Positions 29,764-38,426 of a stretch of DNA of 64,000 nt are shown here, piece by piece. The translations under genes and the position numbers were made by a program. The DNA is from CAYZZU01 sp964483105 (GTDB taxonomy: Bacteria > CG2-30-53-67): NCBI GenBank assembly GCA_964483105.1, contig CAYZZU010000010.1, positions 1-64,000 of the forward strand, read 5' to 3'. Position 1 is the first letter of the stretch; each line of letters opens with the position of its first letter. The notes beneath the pieces were generated by a model that searched no databases, had not been told where the DNA came from, and saw only the letters and a list, made by a program, of their open reading frames with translations.

Positions 29764-30509
29764 TTATTCTCAAACATCCGGAGGAGGTGGAAAAACTGTA
29801 CCGGGCCAACCAGATTGTGGCCCATCTTCTGGAACGGTTTGAGGAATGGATTCAGCCCGGCATCACCACGCTGGAACTGGATCGGATGGCCGAAGAATAT
29901 ATCCTGAAGCACAAGGCGGTGCCGGCCTTCAAGGGATATCGTGGTTATCCGGCCACGCTCTGTACCTCGGTCAATGAGGTGGTGGTCCATGGGATTCCCT
30001 CAAAACAGGTGCTGAAGGAAGGGGATCTGATCAGTATTGATGTGGGAGCGGTTCTGGACGGATATTACGGCGATGCGGCACGAACCTACCCGGTGGGGTC
30101 GGTTTCCCGTGAGGTGGAACGCCTGATCCGGGTGACGCGGGAAGCTCTATACCGTGGGATCGAACAGGCGACGGTGGAGAAGAGACTCTTTGATATTTCC
30201 TCCGCCATTCAGAGCTATGTGGAGCACCACTCCTATTCTGTAGTGCGGGCCTTTGTCGGACATGGTATCGGGCGAAACCTGCACGAGGAACCCCAGGTTC
30301 CGAATTTCGGAATGCCGCATCGGGGACCGAGACTCAAGGCGGGGATGGTCCTGGCGATCGAGCCGATGGTGAACATGGGGGATTGGGAGGTGAATGTGCT
30401 GCAGGATCAGTGGACCACGGTCACGGCGGACGGGAGTCTTTCAGCCCATTTTGAACATTCGGTAGCCATTTTAAATCACGATACGCGGATCCTGAGTCGG
30501 GTATCGTGA
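29760..30509 (+). CDS. map: Methionine aminopeptidase, type I
   Basis: 249 residues removing N-terminal methionine from nascent proteins. Metal ligands are visible in SIDVGAVLDGYYGDAART (two Asp), GHGIGRNLHEEP (His), IEPMV (Glu) and FEHSVAI (Glu). It is translationally coupled to adk through ATGA, the usual secY-adk-map-infA order. Confidence 0.98.
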   Translation: MIILKHPEEVEKLYRANQIVAHLLERFEEWIQPGITTLELDRMAEEYILKHKAVPAFKGYRGYPATLCTSVNEVVVHGIPSKQVLKEGDLISIDVGAVLDGYYGDAARTYPVGSVSREVERLIRVTREALYRGIEQATVEKRLFDISSAIQSYVEHHSYSVVRAFVGHGIGRNLHEEPQVPNFGMPHRGPRLKAGMVLAIEPMVNMGDWEVNVLQDQWTTVTADGSLSAHFEHSVAILNHDTRILSRVS

Positions 30510-30540
30510 CCGGACCGGTGGAGTGACGGAAAGGGCGATT

Positions 30541-30759
30541 ATGGCGAAAGAAGCATCGATAGAGGTCGAGGGGACGGTACTGGAACCGCTTCCCAATGCC
30601 ATGTTTCGTGTTGAACTGGAGAATGGGCATAAGATACTGGCTCATATTTCGGGAAAGATGCGCATGCATTATATCAAGATTCTTCCGGGGGACAAGGTGA
30701 AGGTGGAGCTCTCCCCCTATGACCTGACGCGCGGAAGGATCGTCTATCGCCACAAGTAA
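30541..30759 (+). CDS. infA: Translation initiation factor IF-1
   Basis: 72 residues, the canonical length, a single OB fold. It begins MAKEASIEVEGTVLEPLPNA and ends with SPYDLTRGRIVYRHK. ATG 30541 follows GGAAAGG; an in-frame ATG at 30523 would add six non-conserved residues. Confidence 0.98.
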   Translation: MAKEASIEVEGTVLEPLPNAMFRVELENGHKILAHISGKMRMHYIKILPGDKVKVELSPYDLTRGRIVYRHK

Positions 30760-30776
30760 CGAAGAAAGGAAGATCC

Positions 30777-30890
30777 ATGAAGGTCAGGGCATCGGTTCGA
30801 AAAATCTGCGAGAAGTGCAAGATTATCAAACGGAAGGGGGTTGTCCGTGTGATTTGTGTCAATCCCCGACACAAGCAGCGGCAAGGATAG
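30777..30890 (+). CDS. rpmJ: 50S ribosomal protein L36, zinc-binding form
   Basis: 37 residues, MKVRASVRKICEKCK onwards, with C11, C14, C27 and H32 as zinc ligands. ATG 30777 follows GAAAGGAAG. It lies between infA and rpsM as in most bacteria. With L33 and S14 it makes three zinc-type ribosomal proteins in this cluster. Confidence 0.96.
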   Translation: MKVRASVRKICEKCKIIKRKGVVRVICVNPRHKQRQG

Positions 30891-30902
30891 CCTTTCCGGG
30901 AC

Positions 30903-30946
30903 CCCGACAGGATCGGACAAAAAACCCGACAGGATCGGACAAAAAA
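30903..30946 (+). repeat. Perfect 22-bp tandem duplication between rpmJ and rpsM
   Basis: The unit CCCGACAGGATCGGAC followed by six A residues occurs twice without a mismatch, at 30903-30924 and 30925-30946. Each unit holds a possible small hairpin around CCGACAGGATCGG. The second copy ends at the rpsM SD region (GAGGAGAAGG). Confidence 0.9.
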
Positions 30947-30959
30947 GAGGAGAAGGACC

Positions 30960-31349
30960 TTGGCAAGAATAGCAGGAGTAGACGTTCCGGACAGCAAACA
31001 TGTTGAGATCGGCCTGACCTATATCTACGGCATCGGTAGGTCTCGTTCACGGGAAATCCTGGAAAAGGCGGGGGTGCAGGGGAATATCCGCGTACGGGAT
31101 CTTACCAGCGATCAGGTCGGGAAGATCCGGGATGTAATTCTCGCCGATTATCGCGTGGAAGGGGACCTTCGCAAGGAAGTCTCCATGAGTATCAAGCGCC
31201 TCATGGACCTGGGAGTGTATCGGGGACTTCGGCACCGGAAAGGTTTACCCGCCCGCGGGCAGAGGACGCACACCAATGCCAGAACACGCAAGGGGCCGAG
31301 GCGAGGCATTGCCATCAAGGGAAAGAAGAAGCCTACGGCAAAGAAATAA
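30960..31349 (+). CDS. rpsM: 30S ribosomal protein S13
   Basis: 129 residues, beginning ARIAGVDVPDSKHVEIGLTY after a TTG start at 30960. The central YRGLRHRKGLPARGQRTHTN and the basic C-terminus contact tRNA and 16S rRNA. GAGGAGAAGG lies just upstream, after the 22-bp tandem repeats. Confidence 0.97.
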   Translation: MARIAGVDVPDSKHVEIGLTYIYGIGRSRSREILEKAGVQGNIRVRDLTSDQVGKIRDVILADYRVEGDLRKEVSMSIKRLMDLGVYRGLRHRKGLPARGQRTHTNARTRKGPRRGIAIKGKKKPTAKK

Positions 31350-31402
31350 CAGGGGCTGATATAAAAGCCACCAAGTGATTTGGCTGCTCGTCAGGAGGAA
31401 AT

Positions 31403-31798
31403 ATGGCGGATCCGAAGAGAAAATCAACGCGGAAGAAAAAAGAGAAAAAGAACATTCAGAATGCGGTGGCGCACATCAAGGCTACCTTCAACAACACGAT
31501 CGTAACGATTTCGGATATAAGCGGCAATGTGATCGCGTGGTCTTCGGCGGGAGGACAGGGGTTTCGCGGAAGCCGGAAGAGTACTCCTTTCGCTGCGCAG
31601 GTGGCTGCCCAGGATGCCGCGCATAAGGCAATGGAGCATGGGGTACGTAAGGTGGATGTTCTGGTCAAGGGACCGGGAATCGGCAGGGAATCCGCTATCC
31701 GCGCCTTACAGGCGGCTGGATTGGATATTACCATGATCAAGGATGTGACTCCGATTCCTCATAACGGATGTCGCCCTCCGAAACGCCGTCGTGTCTGA
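31403..31798 (+). CDS. rpsK: 30S ribosomal protein S11
   Basis: 131 residues with a basic N-terminus and the S11 core AHIKATFNNTIVTISDISGN, ending IPHNGCRPPKRRRV. S11 lies on the 30S platform near the E-site mRNA. ATG 31403 follows AGGAGG. Confidence 0.98.
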   Translation: MADPKRKSTRKKKEKKNIQNAVAHIKATFNNTIVTISDISGNVIAWSSAGGQGFRGSRKSTPFAAQVAAQDAAHKAMEHGVRKVDVLVKGPGIGRESAIRALQAAGLDITMIKDVTPIPHNGCRPPKRRRV

Positions 31799-31868
31799 GG
31801 AATCCGGGATCGCTTCGATGGATGGTATGTGAGAAACAAAATGCTCAAACGGAACCGGGAGGTGTCAA

Positions 31869-32495
31869 TTGGCAAGATATAACGGTCCTGTCTGTCGGCT
31901 TTGCCGCAGGGAGGGAGAAAAGCTTTTTCTGAAGGGGGAACGCTGCTACAAGGATAAGTGCAGTGTGGAGAGGAGATCGTATGCCCCGGGGCAACATGGG
32001 CAGCGCAGAGGAAAAATTTCGGATTATGGTCTCCAGCTGAGGGAAAAGCAGAAGGTTCGACGAATTTATGGTGTGCAGGAAAAACCCTTCCGGACTTGTT
32101 TCAAAAGGGCCGACCGGGAAAAAGGGATCACCGGTGAAAACCTTCTTCGGGGGCTGGAGTCCCGTTTGGACAACGTCGTATATCGATGCTGTTTTGCCGA
32201 CTCCCGCGCGGAGGCGCGCCATTTTGTCCGGCATGGCCACTTCCAGGTCAATGGGAAAAAAGTCAGTATTCCTTCCTATCAGGTCCGCCCGGGGGATGAG
32301 ATTACGCTTCGTCCCAAAAGCCGGAACATGGAACGGGTGAAAACCTGTTTTTCCGCCGTGGACCGACGTCAGGTGCCATCCTGGCTGGAAGTGGATAAGA
32401 AGGAGATGAAAGGGGTGATCAAGTCCCTGCCGACAAGGGAGGAAATCGCTCTTCCGGTTCAGGAGCAGCTTATTGTGGAACTCTACTCCAAGTAG
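31869..32495 (+). CDS. rpsD: 30S ribosomal protein S4
   Basis: 208 residues. S4 nucleates 30S assembly and in many bacteria represses the alpha operon. Segments include LCRREGEKLFLKGERCYKDK, with several cysteines in the N-terminal region, YGVQEKPFRTCFKRA, and an S4 RNA-binding domain with RHFVRHGHFQVNGKKV. The start is TTG 31869 behind GGGAGG. Confidence 0.97.
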   Translation: MARYNGPVCRLCRREGEKLFLKGERCYKDKCSVERRSYAPGQHGQRRGKISDYGLQLREKQKVRRIYGVQEKPFRTCFKRADREKGITGENLLRGLESRLDNVVYRCCFADSRAEARHFVRHGHFQVNGKKVSIPSYQVRPGDEITLRPKSRNMERVKTCFSAVDRRQVPSWLEVDKKEMKGVIKSLPTREEIALPVQEQLIVELYSK

Positions 32496-32543
32496 GGATT
32501 TCCCCCTTTCCGTTATTCTTACTGTAGTGTAGGAGGTCATCGA

Positions 32544-33554
32544 ATGGCGATGAAGCTGACAGGGTTTCAAAGGCCCCGGCGATTGGATTTTGAACCTGAA
32601 AAGATGTCGGATACCTACGGAAAATTCTTCGCTCAACCCTTTGAGCGGGGATTTGGTACGACAATCGGGAACTCTTTACGTCGAATTCTTCTTTCGCATA
32701 TCGAGGGGGCGGCCATTACCTCCGTAAAGATTGAAGGCGTTCTGCATGAGTTTTCTACAATCCCCGGGGTGATGGAGGATGTCTCCGAGATCATCCTGAA
32801 TCTCAAGGGCATCTACATCCGGATGCATACGGACAAACCGAAGGTGCTCCACTTGATTGCAAAGAACCAGGGGGTTGTCACGGCGGGGGATATTGAGACC
32901 GATGCCGATGTGGAGATTTTAAACCCGGAACATCCGATTGCTACCCTGGCAAAGGGCGCGGAGCTGGATATGCAGATGGATGTCCGCATGGGGCGGGGGT
33001 ACGTTCCCGCCGGGGAGAACATGGAACGAAGGAAAACCATCGGGGTCATTCCCGTGGATGCCACCTTCAGTCCGATCCAGAAAGTCAACTTCAAGGTTGA
33101 GAATGCCCGTGTGGGGCATGCAACCGATTACGACAAGGTGATCCTTGAAGTATGGACCAACGGAACCATTAAACCGGATGACGCCATAGCCTACGCCGCG
33201 AAGATCCTGAAGGACTATATGTCTATCTTCATTAATTTTGAAGAGGAGATTGAAGAGGAACCTGCCGTGAATGAGCAGGATGAGCATCTTCGGGAATGCC
33301 TTCAGAAAAGTGTGGAGGAGCTGGAACTTTCCGTCCGTTCTTACAATTGTTTAAAGAAGGCGGAGATCAAGACCATTGCGGAACTGGTTCAGAAGACCGA
33401 CAGTGAAATGCTGCGTACGAAGAATTTCGGACGAAAGTCGCTGAATGAAATCAAGGAATTACTCACTGAGATGGGACTTTCGCTCGGGATGAAGATTGAC
33501 CCGGCTTTGTTGCAACCGAATCCTTCGAAGGAGGAGGATGCGGAGCGAGGCTGA
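32544..33554 (+). CDS. rpoA: DNA-directed RNA polymerase subunit alpha
   Basis: 336 residues. The N-terminal assembly domain contains GFGTTIGNSLRRILLSHIEG; the C-terminal domain, after an acidic linker, contains LRTKNFGRKSLNEIKELL, the segment that binds UP elements and activators. Together with RpoB and RpoC the core polymerase is encoded within this window. ATG 32544 follows AGGAGG. Confidence 0.99.
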   Translation: MAMKLTGFQRPRRLDFEPEKMSDTYGKFFAQPFERGFGTTIGNSLRRILLSHIEGAAITSVKIEGVLHEFSTIPGVMEDVSEIILNLKGIYIRMHTDKPKVLHLIAKNQGVVTAGDIETDADVEILNPEHPIATLAKGAELDMQMDVRMGRGYVPAGENMERRKTIGVIPVDATFSPIQKVNFKVENARVGHATDYDKVILEVWTNGTIKPDDAIAYAAKILKDYMSIFINFEEEIEEEPAVNEQDEHLRECLQKSVEELELSVRSYNCLKKAEIKTIAELVQKTDSEMLRTKNFGRKSLNEIKELLTEMGLSLGMKIDPALLQPNPSKEEDAERG

Positions 33555-33584
33555 TTTCCATTGGATGCGTGAAAGGACGGAACC

Positions 33585-34040
33585 ATGCGACACAGAATCG
33601 CCGGGAGGCCCTTGGGGCGGACATCGAGCCACAGGGCGGCCCTGCTGAAAAATCTCGTATGCTCGTTGATCCGGTACGAGGCGATTGAGACGACCCTCCC
33701 GAAGGCCAAGGAACTTCGTTCCTTGGCGGATAAGATGGTCACCCTTGGAAAGAAGGGGGATCTTGCTGCGAGGAGGCGCGCTTTCGCTACGCTTCAGGAC
33801 CGTGACCTGGTGAAAAAACTTTTCGATGTCCTGGCTCCCCGTTTTCAGGAGAGAAACGGTGGATATACCCGGATTCTCCGGACCCGGACGCGGCCGGGAG
33901 ACGGTGCGGTCATGGCCATGATCGAATATGTGGACCGGGAGCTGGTGCGGGAGAAAGGGGCTGCCGAGGCCGGTTCGGATGAGAAAAAAAGCGGCATCTT
34001 GAAAAAGGTCATGGGGAAGGGTGCGGGACGGAACGCCTAA
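33585..34040 (+). CDS. rplQ: 50S ribosomal protein L17
   Basis: 151 residues, last gene of the ribosomal supercluster. It starts MRHRIAGRPLGRTSSHRAAL and contains TTLPKAKELRSLADKMVTLG. A lysine-rich tail of about 30 residues extends beyond the conserved core. The open frame of the next gene reaches back into its 3' end. Confidence 0.97.
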   Translation: MRHRIAGRPLGRTSSHRAALLKNLVCSLIRYEAIETTLPKAKELRSLADKMVTLGKKGDLAARRRAFATLQDRDLVKKLFDVLAPRFQERNGGYTRILRTRTRPGDGAVMAMIEYVDRELVREKGAAEAGSDEKKSGILKKVMGKGAGRNA

Positions 34041-34110
34041 GAGGGCGTCTGGTTCCGAGACGGATGAAATTCCTTCTCCGGCGCCGTCCCGGGGAAGGAA
34101 CGGCTTCGGT

Positions 34111-35001
34111 GTGCAATATTCCTCTGAATCTGAAGAGGACACGGATTTTTTGGATAAGAGATCGGTCGGCCCTGTTGTTTCTCCTCTCCTGAAGCTTTTC
34201 CCGGGTCTCCTTCTTTCCCGGATGAGCGGGATGCTGGGGCGGGTTCCTTTGCCCTACCCGTTGAACCTGCTGCTGATCCGTGTGTATTCCTTCCTGTATG
34301 GTGTCAATCTTTCGGAATCGGAGCGTTCTCCCTCACAGTATTCTTCGTTGCAGTCCTTTTTTACCCGAAGACTCAGGGCGGAACTGCGGCCGCTGGATCC
34401 GGATCCGCGTAGCCTCCTTTCTCCCGTGGACGGACAGGTTGTCCGGGTCGGAGAGGTACAGGGAGGGAGCCTTCTTCAGGTGAAAGGGTGGCGCTACACC
34501 CTGGAGGCGTTGCTGAAGGATCCGATGTCGGCTTCCCGTTTTTCCGGGGGGACCGCCTGCACCCTCTACCTTTCCCCCGCGGATTGTCACCGGATTTACA
34601 TGCCTCTGGATGGAACCGTAGTCTCTCTCCGTTATGTTCCGGGTAAGCTCTATCCGGTGAACCGTTTTTTCTTGAAGCGGATTCCGAATCTTTTTGTGAT
34701 GAACGAACGGGTGATTCTCAATCTGGAAACCCGGATAGGTCCTGTCATCATGGTCCTGGTCGGAGCGACCAACGTGGGGAAAATCCGGATCCGATTTGAT
34801 CCGGTTCGTCGATTGATGTCCCGGGGCGGTCCCTTTCAGAGAAGTTACCGTCCCGGAATTTCTCTGAAAAGGGGGGAGGAGGTCGGCTGCTTTGAGCTCG
34901 GGTCGACGGTGATCCTTCTTTTTGAAAAAGATCGAGTTCAACTTTCCCTGGAGCAGGGCGCCCGGACGCGGATTCATGAAAAGATCGGTTTTATCTCTTG
35001 A
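34111..35001 (+). CDS. psd: Phosphatidylserine decarboxylase proenzyme
   Basis: Converts phosphatidylserine to phosphatidylethanolamine at the inner membrane; pssA at 44896 makes the substrate. With GTG 34111 it has 296 residues. SPVDG (Asp107), SPADCHRIYMP (His160) and the self-cleavage site LGST (Ser265, which becomes the pyruvoyl group) form the usual catalytic set. The start is uncertain: the frame is open to GTG 34021, inside rplQ, and a TTG lies a little downstream. Its position after rplQ rather than beside pssA is less usual. Confidence 0.9.
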   Translation: MQYSSESEEDTDFLDKRSVGPVVSPLLKLFPGLLLSRMSGMLGRVPLPYPLNLLLIRVYSFLYGVNLSESERSPSQYSSLQSFFTRRLRAELRPLDPDPRSLLSPVDGQVVRVGEVQGGSLLQVKGWRYTLEALLKDPMSASRFSGGTACTLYLSPADCHRIYMPLDGTVVSLRYVPGKLYPVNRFFLKRIPNLFVMNERVILNLETRIGPVIMVLVGATNVGKIRIRFDPVRRLMSRGGPFQRSYRPGISLKRGEEVGCFELGSTVILLFEKDRVQLSLEQGARTRIHEKIGFIS

Positions 35002-35072
35002 CGCGGTCCCGAGGGTTGGTTTAAGATCTCAGGGAATTTTTCGATGTTATCGAATTTCGTTGTGAGGAGACC

Positions 35073-36728
35073 ATGCGAAGCGATCAAGTCAAAAAAGGAG
35101 TGGAGCGGATTCCACACCGGGCCCTTCTACACGCAACGGGGGTGACCCGGTCCTCGTTGGAGCGACCCTTTGTCGGTGTGGCGACGAGCTTTACCGATTT
35201 GATCCCCGGCCATACCGGGATGCGGGATTTGGAGCGGTTTATTGAAAAGGGGGTGCATACCGGTGGAGGGTATGCCTTCTTCTTCGGGGTCCCGGGGATT
35301 TGCGACGGGATTGCCATGGGACATCGGGGGATGCATTATTCGCTTCCATCCAGGGAACTGATTGCGGACATGGTTGAATCCGTGGCAGAGGCTCACGCCC
35401 TGGACGGGCTGGTCTTGTTGACGAATTGCGATAAAATCACTCCGGGGATGTTGATGGCCGCCGGCCGCTTGAATATTCCCACCCTGGTGGTGACCGCCGG
35501 TCCCATGATGACCGGAAACTATAAACTGAAAAGGAGGTCCTTCGTCCGGGATGCCTATGAAACAATCGGTCTGGTTCGGAACAGGAAAATCGGACCGAAG
35601 GAACAGGGGTGCCTGGAGTTGGAGGCTTGCCCGGGACCCGGTTCCTGTCAGGGGCTCTATACAGCCAATACCATGGCCTGTGTGACCGAGACGCTGGGAA
35701 TGTCCCTGACCGGATGTGCGACCAGTCTGGCCGCTTCCGCCAAGAAGAGGCGCATCGCCTTTGATAGTGGGGTGCGTATTGTTGAAATGATCAGGGAAAA
35801 TCTCCTTCCCAGGGAGATTATGACTCAGAACGCCTTCGAGAATGCCATTCGGGTGGACATGGCCCTGGGAGGATCCACCAACACAGCCCTGCATATTCCG
35901 GCCATTGCTCATGACGCAGGGATTCACCTTTCCCTGGACCTGTTTGACAAGATCAGCCGGAAAACGCCTCATCTGACCAATCTGGAGCCTGCCGGCGACC
36001 ATTTTATGGAGGATCTGGAATACGCCGGGGGAGTTCCCGCCGTTCTGAAAAGACTTCTGCGGAAGCTCAAGCCCGCCAAGACTGTGTCCGGGAAAGGAAT
36101 CCTGGAGATCGCCCGCGAGGCCGAGGTCTGTGGAGACGAGGTCATTCGTCCTGTGAAAAAGGCCTATCATCCGGAGGGGGGGATCGCCGTTCTCCGGGGA
36201 AATCTGGCCCCGGATGGTTGCGTGGTCAAGCAAACTGCGGTTTCGGAAAAGATGTATCGCTTCACCGGAGTCGCCCGGGTTTTTGAGTCCGAGGAGGATG
36301 CCATGGCCGCCTTGCTGAAAAAGAAGATCCGGGGCGGTGACGTGGTGGTCATCCGGTACGAAGGTCCCCGCGGAGGGCCCGGAATGCGGGAGATGCTGGC
36401 TCCCACGGCGACGGTTGTAGGACTCGGGATGGCGGAGGAGGTGGCTTTGATTACGGATGGACGCTTTTCCGGTGGTACCCGGGGTCCCTGTATCGGTCAC
36501 ATCTCACCGGAGGCCATGGAGGGTGGACCGATCGCGGTGGTACGGGATGGGGACCGGATTACCATCGATCTCCCCGGAAGGACGATCTCCCTGGACCTCT
36601 CCGATGAGGAGATCAAGCAGAGACTCGCGTCCTGGACACCTCCCCCACCCAAGGTCCGTGAGGGATGGCTGGCCCGGTATGCGAAGAATGTAACCTCCGC
36701 GTCCACCGGTGCCGTTATGCGCGGGTGA
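35073..36728 (+). CDS. ilvD: Dihydroxy-acid dehydratase
   Basis: 551 residues. Third common enzyme of valine/isoleucine synthesis, dehydrating the product of IlvC (43859). Fe-S and active-site motifs are LTNCDKITPGMLMAAGRLN and CPGPGSCQGLYTANTMAC, with GGSTNTALHIPA and, near the C-terminus, DGRFSGGTRGPCIGHISPEA. ATG 35073 follows GAGGAG. It is separated from the ilvBNC block by about 5 kb. Confidence 0.98.
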   Translation: MRSDQVKKGVERIPHRALLHATGVTRSSLERPFVGVATSFTDLIPGHTGMRDLERFIEKGVHTGGGYAFFFGVPGICDGIAMGHRGMHYSLPSRELIADMVESVAEAHALDGLVLLTNCDKITPGMLMAAGRLNIPTLVVTAGPMMTGNYKLKRRSFVRDAYETIGLVRNRKIGPKEQGCLELEACPGPGSCQGLYTANTMACVTETLGMSLTGCATSLAASAKKRRIAFDSGVRIVEMIRENLLPREIMTQNAFENAIRVDMALGGSTNTALHIPAIAHDAGIHLSLDLFDKISRKTPHLTNLEPAGDHFMEDLEYAGGVPAVLKRLLRKLKPAKTVSGKGILEIAREAEVCGDEVIRPVKKAYHPEGGIAVLRGNLAPDGCVVKQTAVSEKMYRFTGVARVFESEEDAMAALLKKKIRGGDVVVIRYEGPRGGPGMREMLAPTATVVGLGMAEEVALITDGRFSGGTRGPCIGHISPEAMEGGPIAVVRDGDRITIDLPGRTISLDLSDEEIKQRLASWTPPPPKVREGWLARYAKNVTSASTGAVMRG

Positions 36729-36798
36729 TCGGGCCGTCAGCGCTGGCAGTTCCCAGCCGGATCCGGATCATCCGGTTTGGAGTCTTGGAGTGCTTGCC

Positions 36799-37416
36799 AT
36801 GAAGATATTTCCTAAAAGTGTCGATTTTTTTGAAATCTTTGATCAGGCGGCGGACAACCTGACTGAGGCGACCAGTCGACTGGTGGAACTCTTTTCGAAC
36901 TTCTCAAATCTGGAGGAGAAGGCGAAGGAGATCTACGAACTGGAACAGAAAGGAGATACCCTGACGCACGAGGTCATGCGGAGGCTGAACAAGACCTTTG
37001 TGACTCCCATAGATCGCGAGGATATCCATGCCCTGGCGTCCCGTCTGGATGATGTCCTGGATCTGATCTGGGGGGCCGTGGACAGGATGAGCGTCTTCCG
37101 GATCAAGGAGAGCATGCCGGAGGCCCTGGAGATCGCCAAGGTTCTTCATACCACGACCGAGGTGATCGATCGATCCATCGGTTACCTCAAAGAAAAGAAA
37201 TACACCTTTGTTCACGACAACTGCATCGAGATCAATCGTCTGGAAAACCAGGTGGACCGGATTTTCAGAGACGCTCTGGGCAGGCTTTTCGACGATGTCC
37301 AGGATCCTCTCATGATCATCAAATGGAAAGAGATCTATGAGCATTTTGAAAACGCGTCGGACCGGTGTGAGGATGTTGCGAATATTCTGGAAAGCATTGT
37401 CCTGAAACATGCCTGA
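36799..37416 (+). CDS. DUF47 family (PhoU-like) phosphate transport accessory protein
   Basis: 205 residues, all-helical, beginning MKIFPKSVDFFEIFDQAADN. Segments LEQKGDTLTHEVMRRLNKTF and TPIDREDIHALASRLDDVLD are typical of the PhoU-like DUF47 proteins paired with Pit transporters. The stop overlaps the pit gene by 8 bases, so they are likely co-translated. The family probably modulates Pit activity; the mechanism here is inferred. ATG 36799 is chosen because the upstream part of the frame overlaps ilvD. Confidence 0.93.
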   Translation: MKIFPKSVDFFEIFDQAADNLTEATSRLVELFSNFSNLEEKAKEIYELEQKGDTLTHEVMRRLNKTFVTPIDREDIHALASRLDDVLDLIWGAVDRMSVFRIKESMPEALEIAKVLHTTTEVIDRSIGYLKEKKYTFVHDNCIEINRLENQVDRIFRDALGRLFDDVQDPLMIIKWKEIYEHFENASDRCEDVANILESIVLKHA

Positions 37417-38392
37417 AGCGATCCTTCTCATTGTGATCCTGGGAGTGGCCTTTGATATGAGCAACGGCTGGAACGATTCGGCCAATGCCATTGCCACCGT
37501 AGTTTCCACCCGCGTTCTGACACCTGCCAAGGCCGTGTTTCTTGCGGCGGGAATGAATATCCTGGGGGCCTTTTTTTCCACGGCCGTGGCCAAGACCATC
37601 GGGAAGGGGATCGTGGATCCGTCGGCGGTTACGACCCTGGTGGTGGCGGTGGCCCTGGTCTCCGGTTTTATCTGGAACACGGCCATGACCTGGGTCGGGA
37701 TGCCGGTCAGCGCTTCTCACGCCCTGATCGGAAGTCTGATGGGCGCCGGCGCCGCCTACGGGGGAACGGGAATCCTGGAGTATGCCGGACTCACCAAAAT
37801 TTTCCTGGCACTCCTGATTTCTCCGTTCCTTGGAATTGTGTTCGGGTACGCGCTGATGCGGTTGATTCTGAAATTTTTCGGAAACCTTTCTCCAGGGAAG
37901 ATCAACCGGGTGTCTGGCAGGCTTCAGCTTTTTTCCTCCTCCTTCATGGCTTTTTCCCACGGTTCCAATGACGCCCAGAAGGTGATGGGGATCATTACGC
38001 TTTCCCTGGTCAGCGGAGGAGTGATCGACACCCTGGATGTCCCCGCCTGGGTGATCCTGGTTTGTGGCCTGGCCATGGGACTGGGGACCGCCCTCGGGGG
38101 GTGGCGGGTGATCAAGACGATCGGGATCAATATGCTCAAGCTTGAACCGGTTCACGGATTCGCGGCCGAGACCTCGGCGAGTCTCATCATCATGGGGGCG
38201 AGCCACCTGGGTCTGCCGGTCAGTACGACTCATGTGATTTCCACGGCCATCATGGGAGTCGGTTCGACCAAACGGATGACGGCCGTCCGGTGGGGGGTCG
38301 CCGGGAAGATCGTCCTGGCCTGGGTCTTTACCCTCCCCATGACCATGATCATGGCGTGGCTGTTCTGCAAGGGGGCACTCTGGATCTTTTAG
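37409..38392 (+). CDS. pit: Inorganic phosphate transporter, Pit family
   Basis: 327 residues with about ten hydrophobic segments. The duplicated PF01384-type signatures are visible as DMSNGWNDSANAIATVV near the N-terminus and AFSHGSNDAQKVMGII in the second half. Members import metal phosphate or phosphate coupled to H+ or Na+. It is overlapped by the DUF47 gene upstream; dacA follows after 34 bases. Confidence 0.95.
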   Translation: MPEAILLIVILGVAFDMSNGWNDSANAIATVVSTRVLTPAKAVFLAAGMNILGAFFSTAVAKTIGKGIVDPSAVTTLVVAVALVSGFIWNTAMTWVGMPVSASHALIGSLMGAGAAYGGTGILEYAGLTKIFLALLISPFLGIVFGYALMRLILKFFGNLSPGKINRVSGRLQLFSSSFMAFSHGSNDAQKVMGIITLSLVSGGVIDTLDVPAWVILVCGLAMGLGTALGGWRVIKTIGINMLKLEPVHGFAAETSASLIIMGASHLGLPVSTTHVISTAIMGVGSTKRMTAVRWGVAGKIVLAWVFTLPMTMIMAWLFCKGALWIF

Positions 38393-38426
38393 AGAAGATG
38401 TCGGAAATGGCGGGGGTGAAGAGCAG

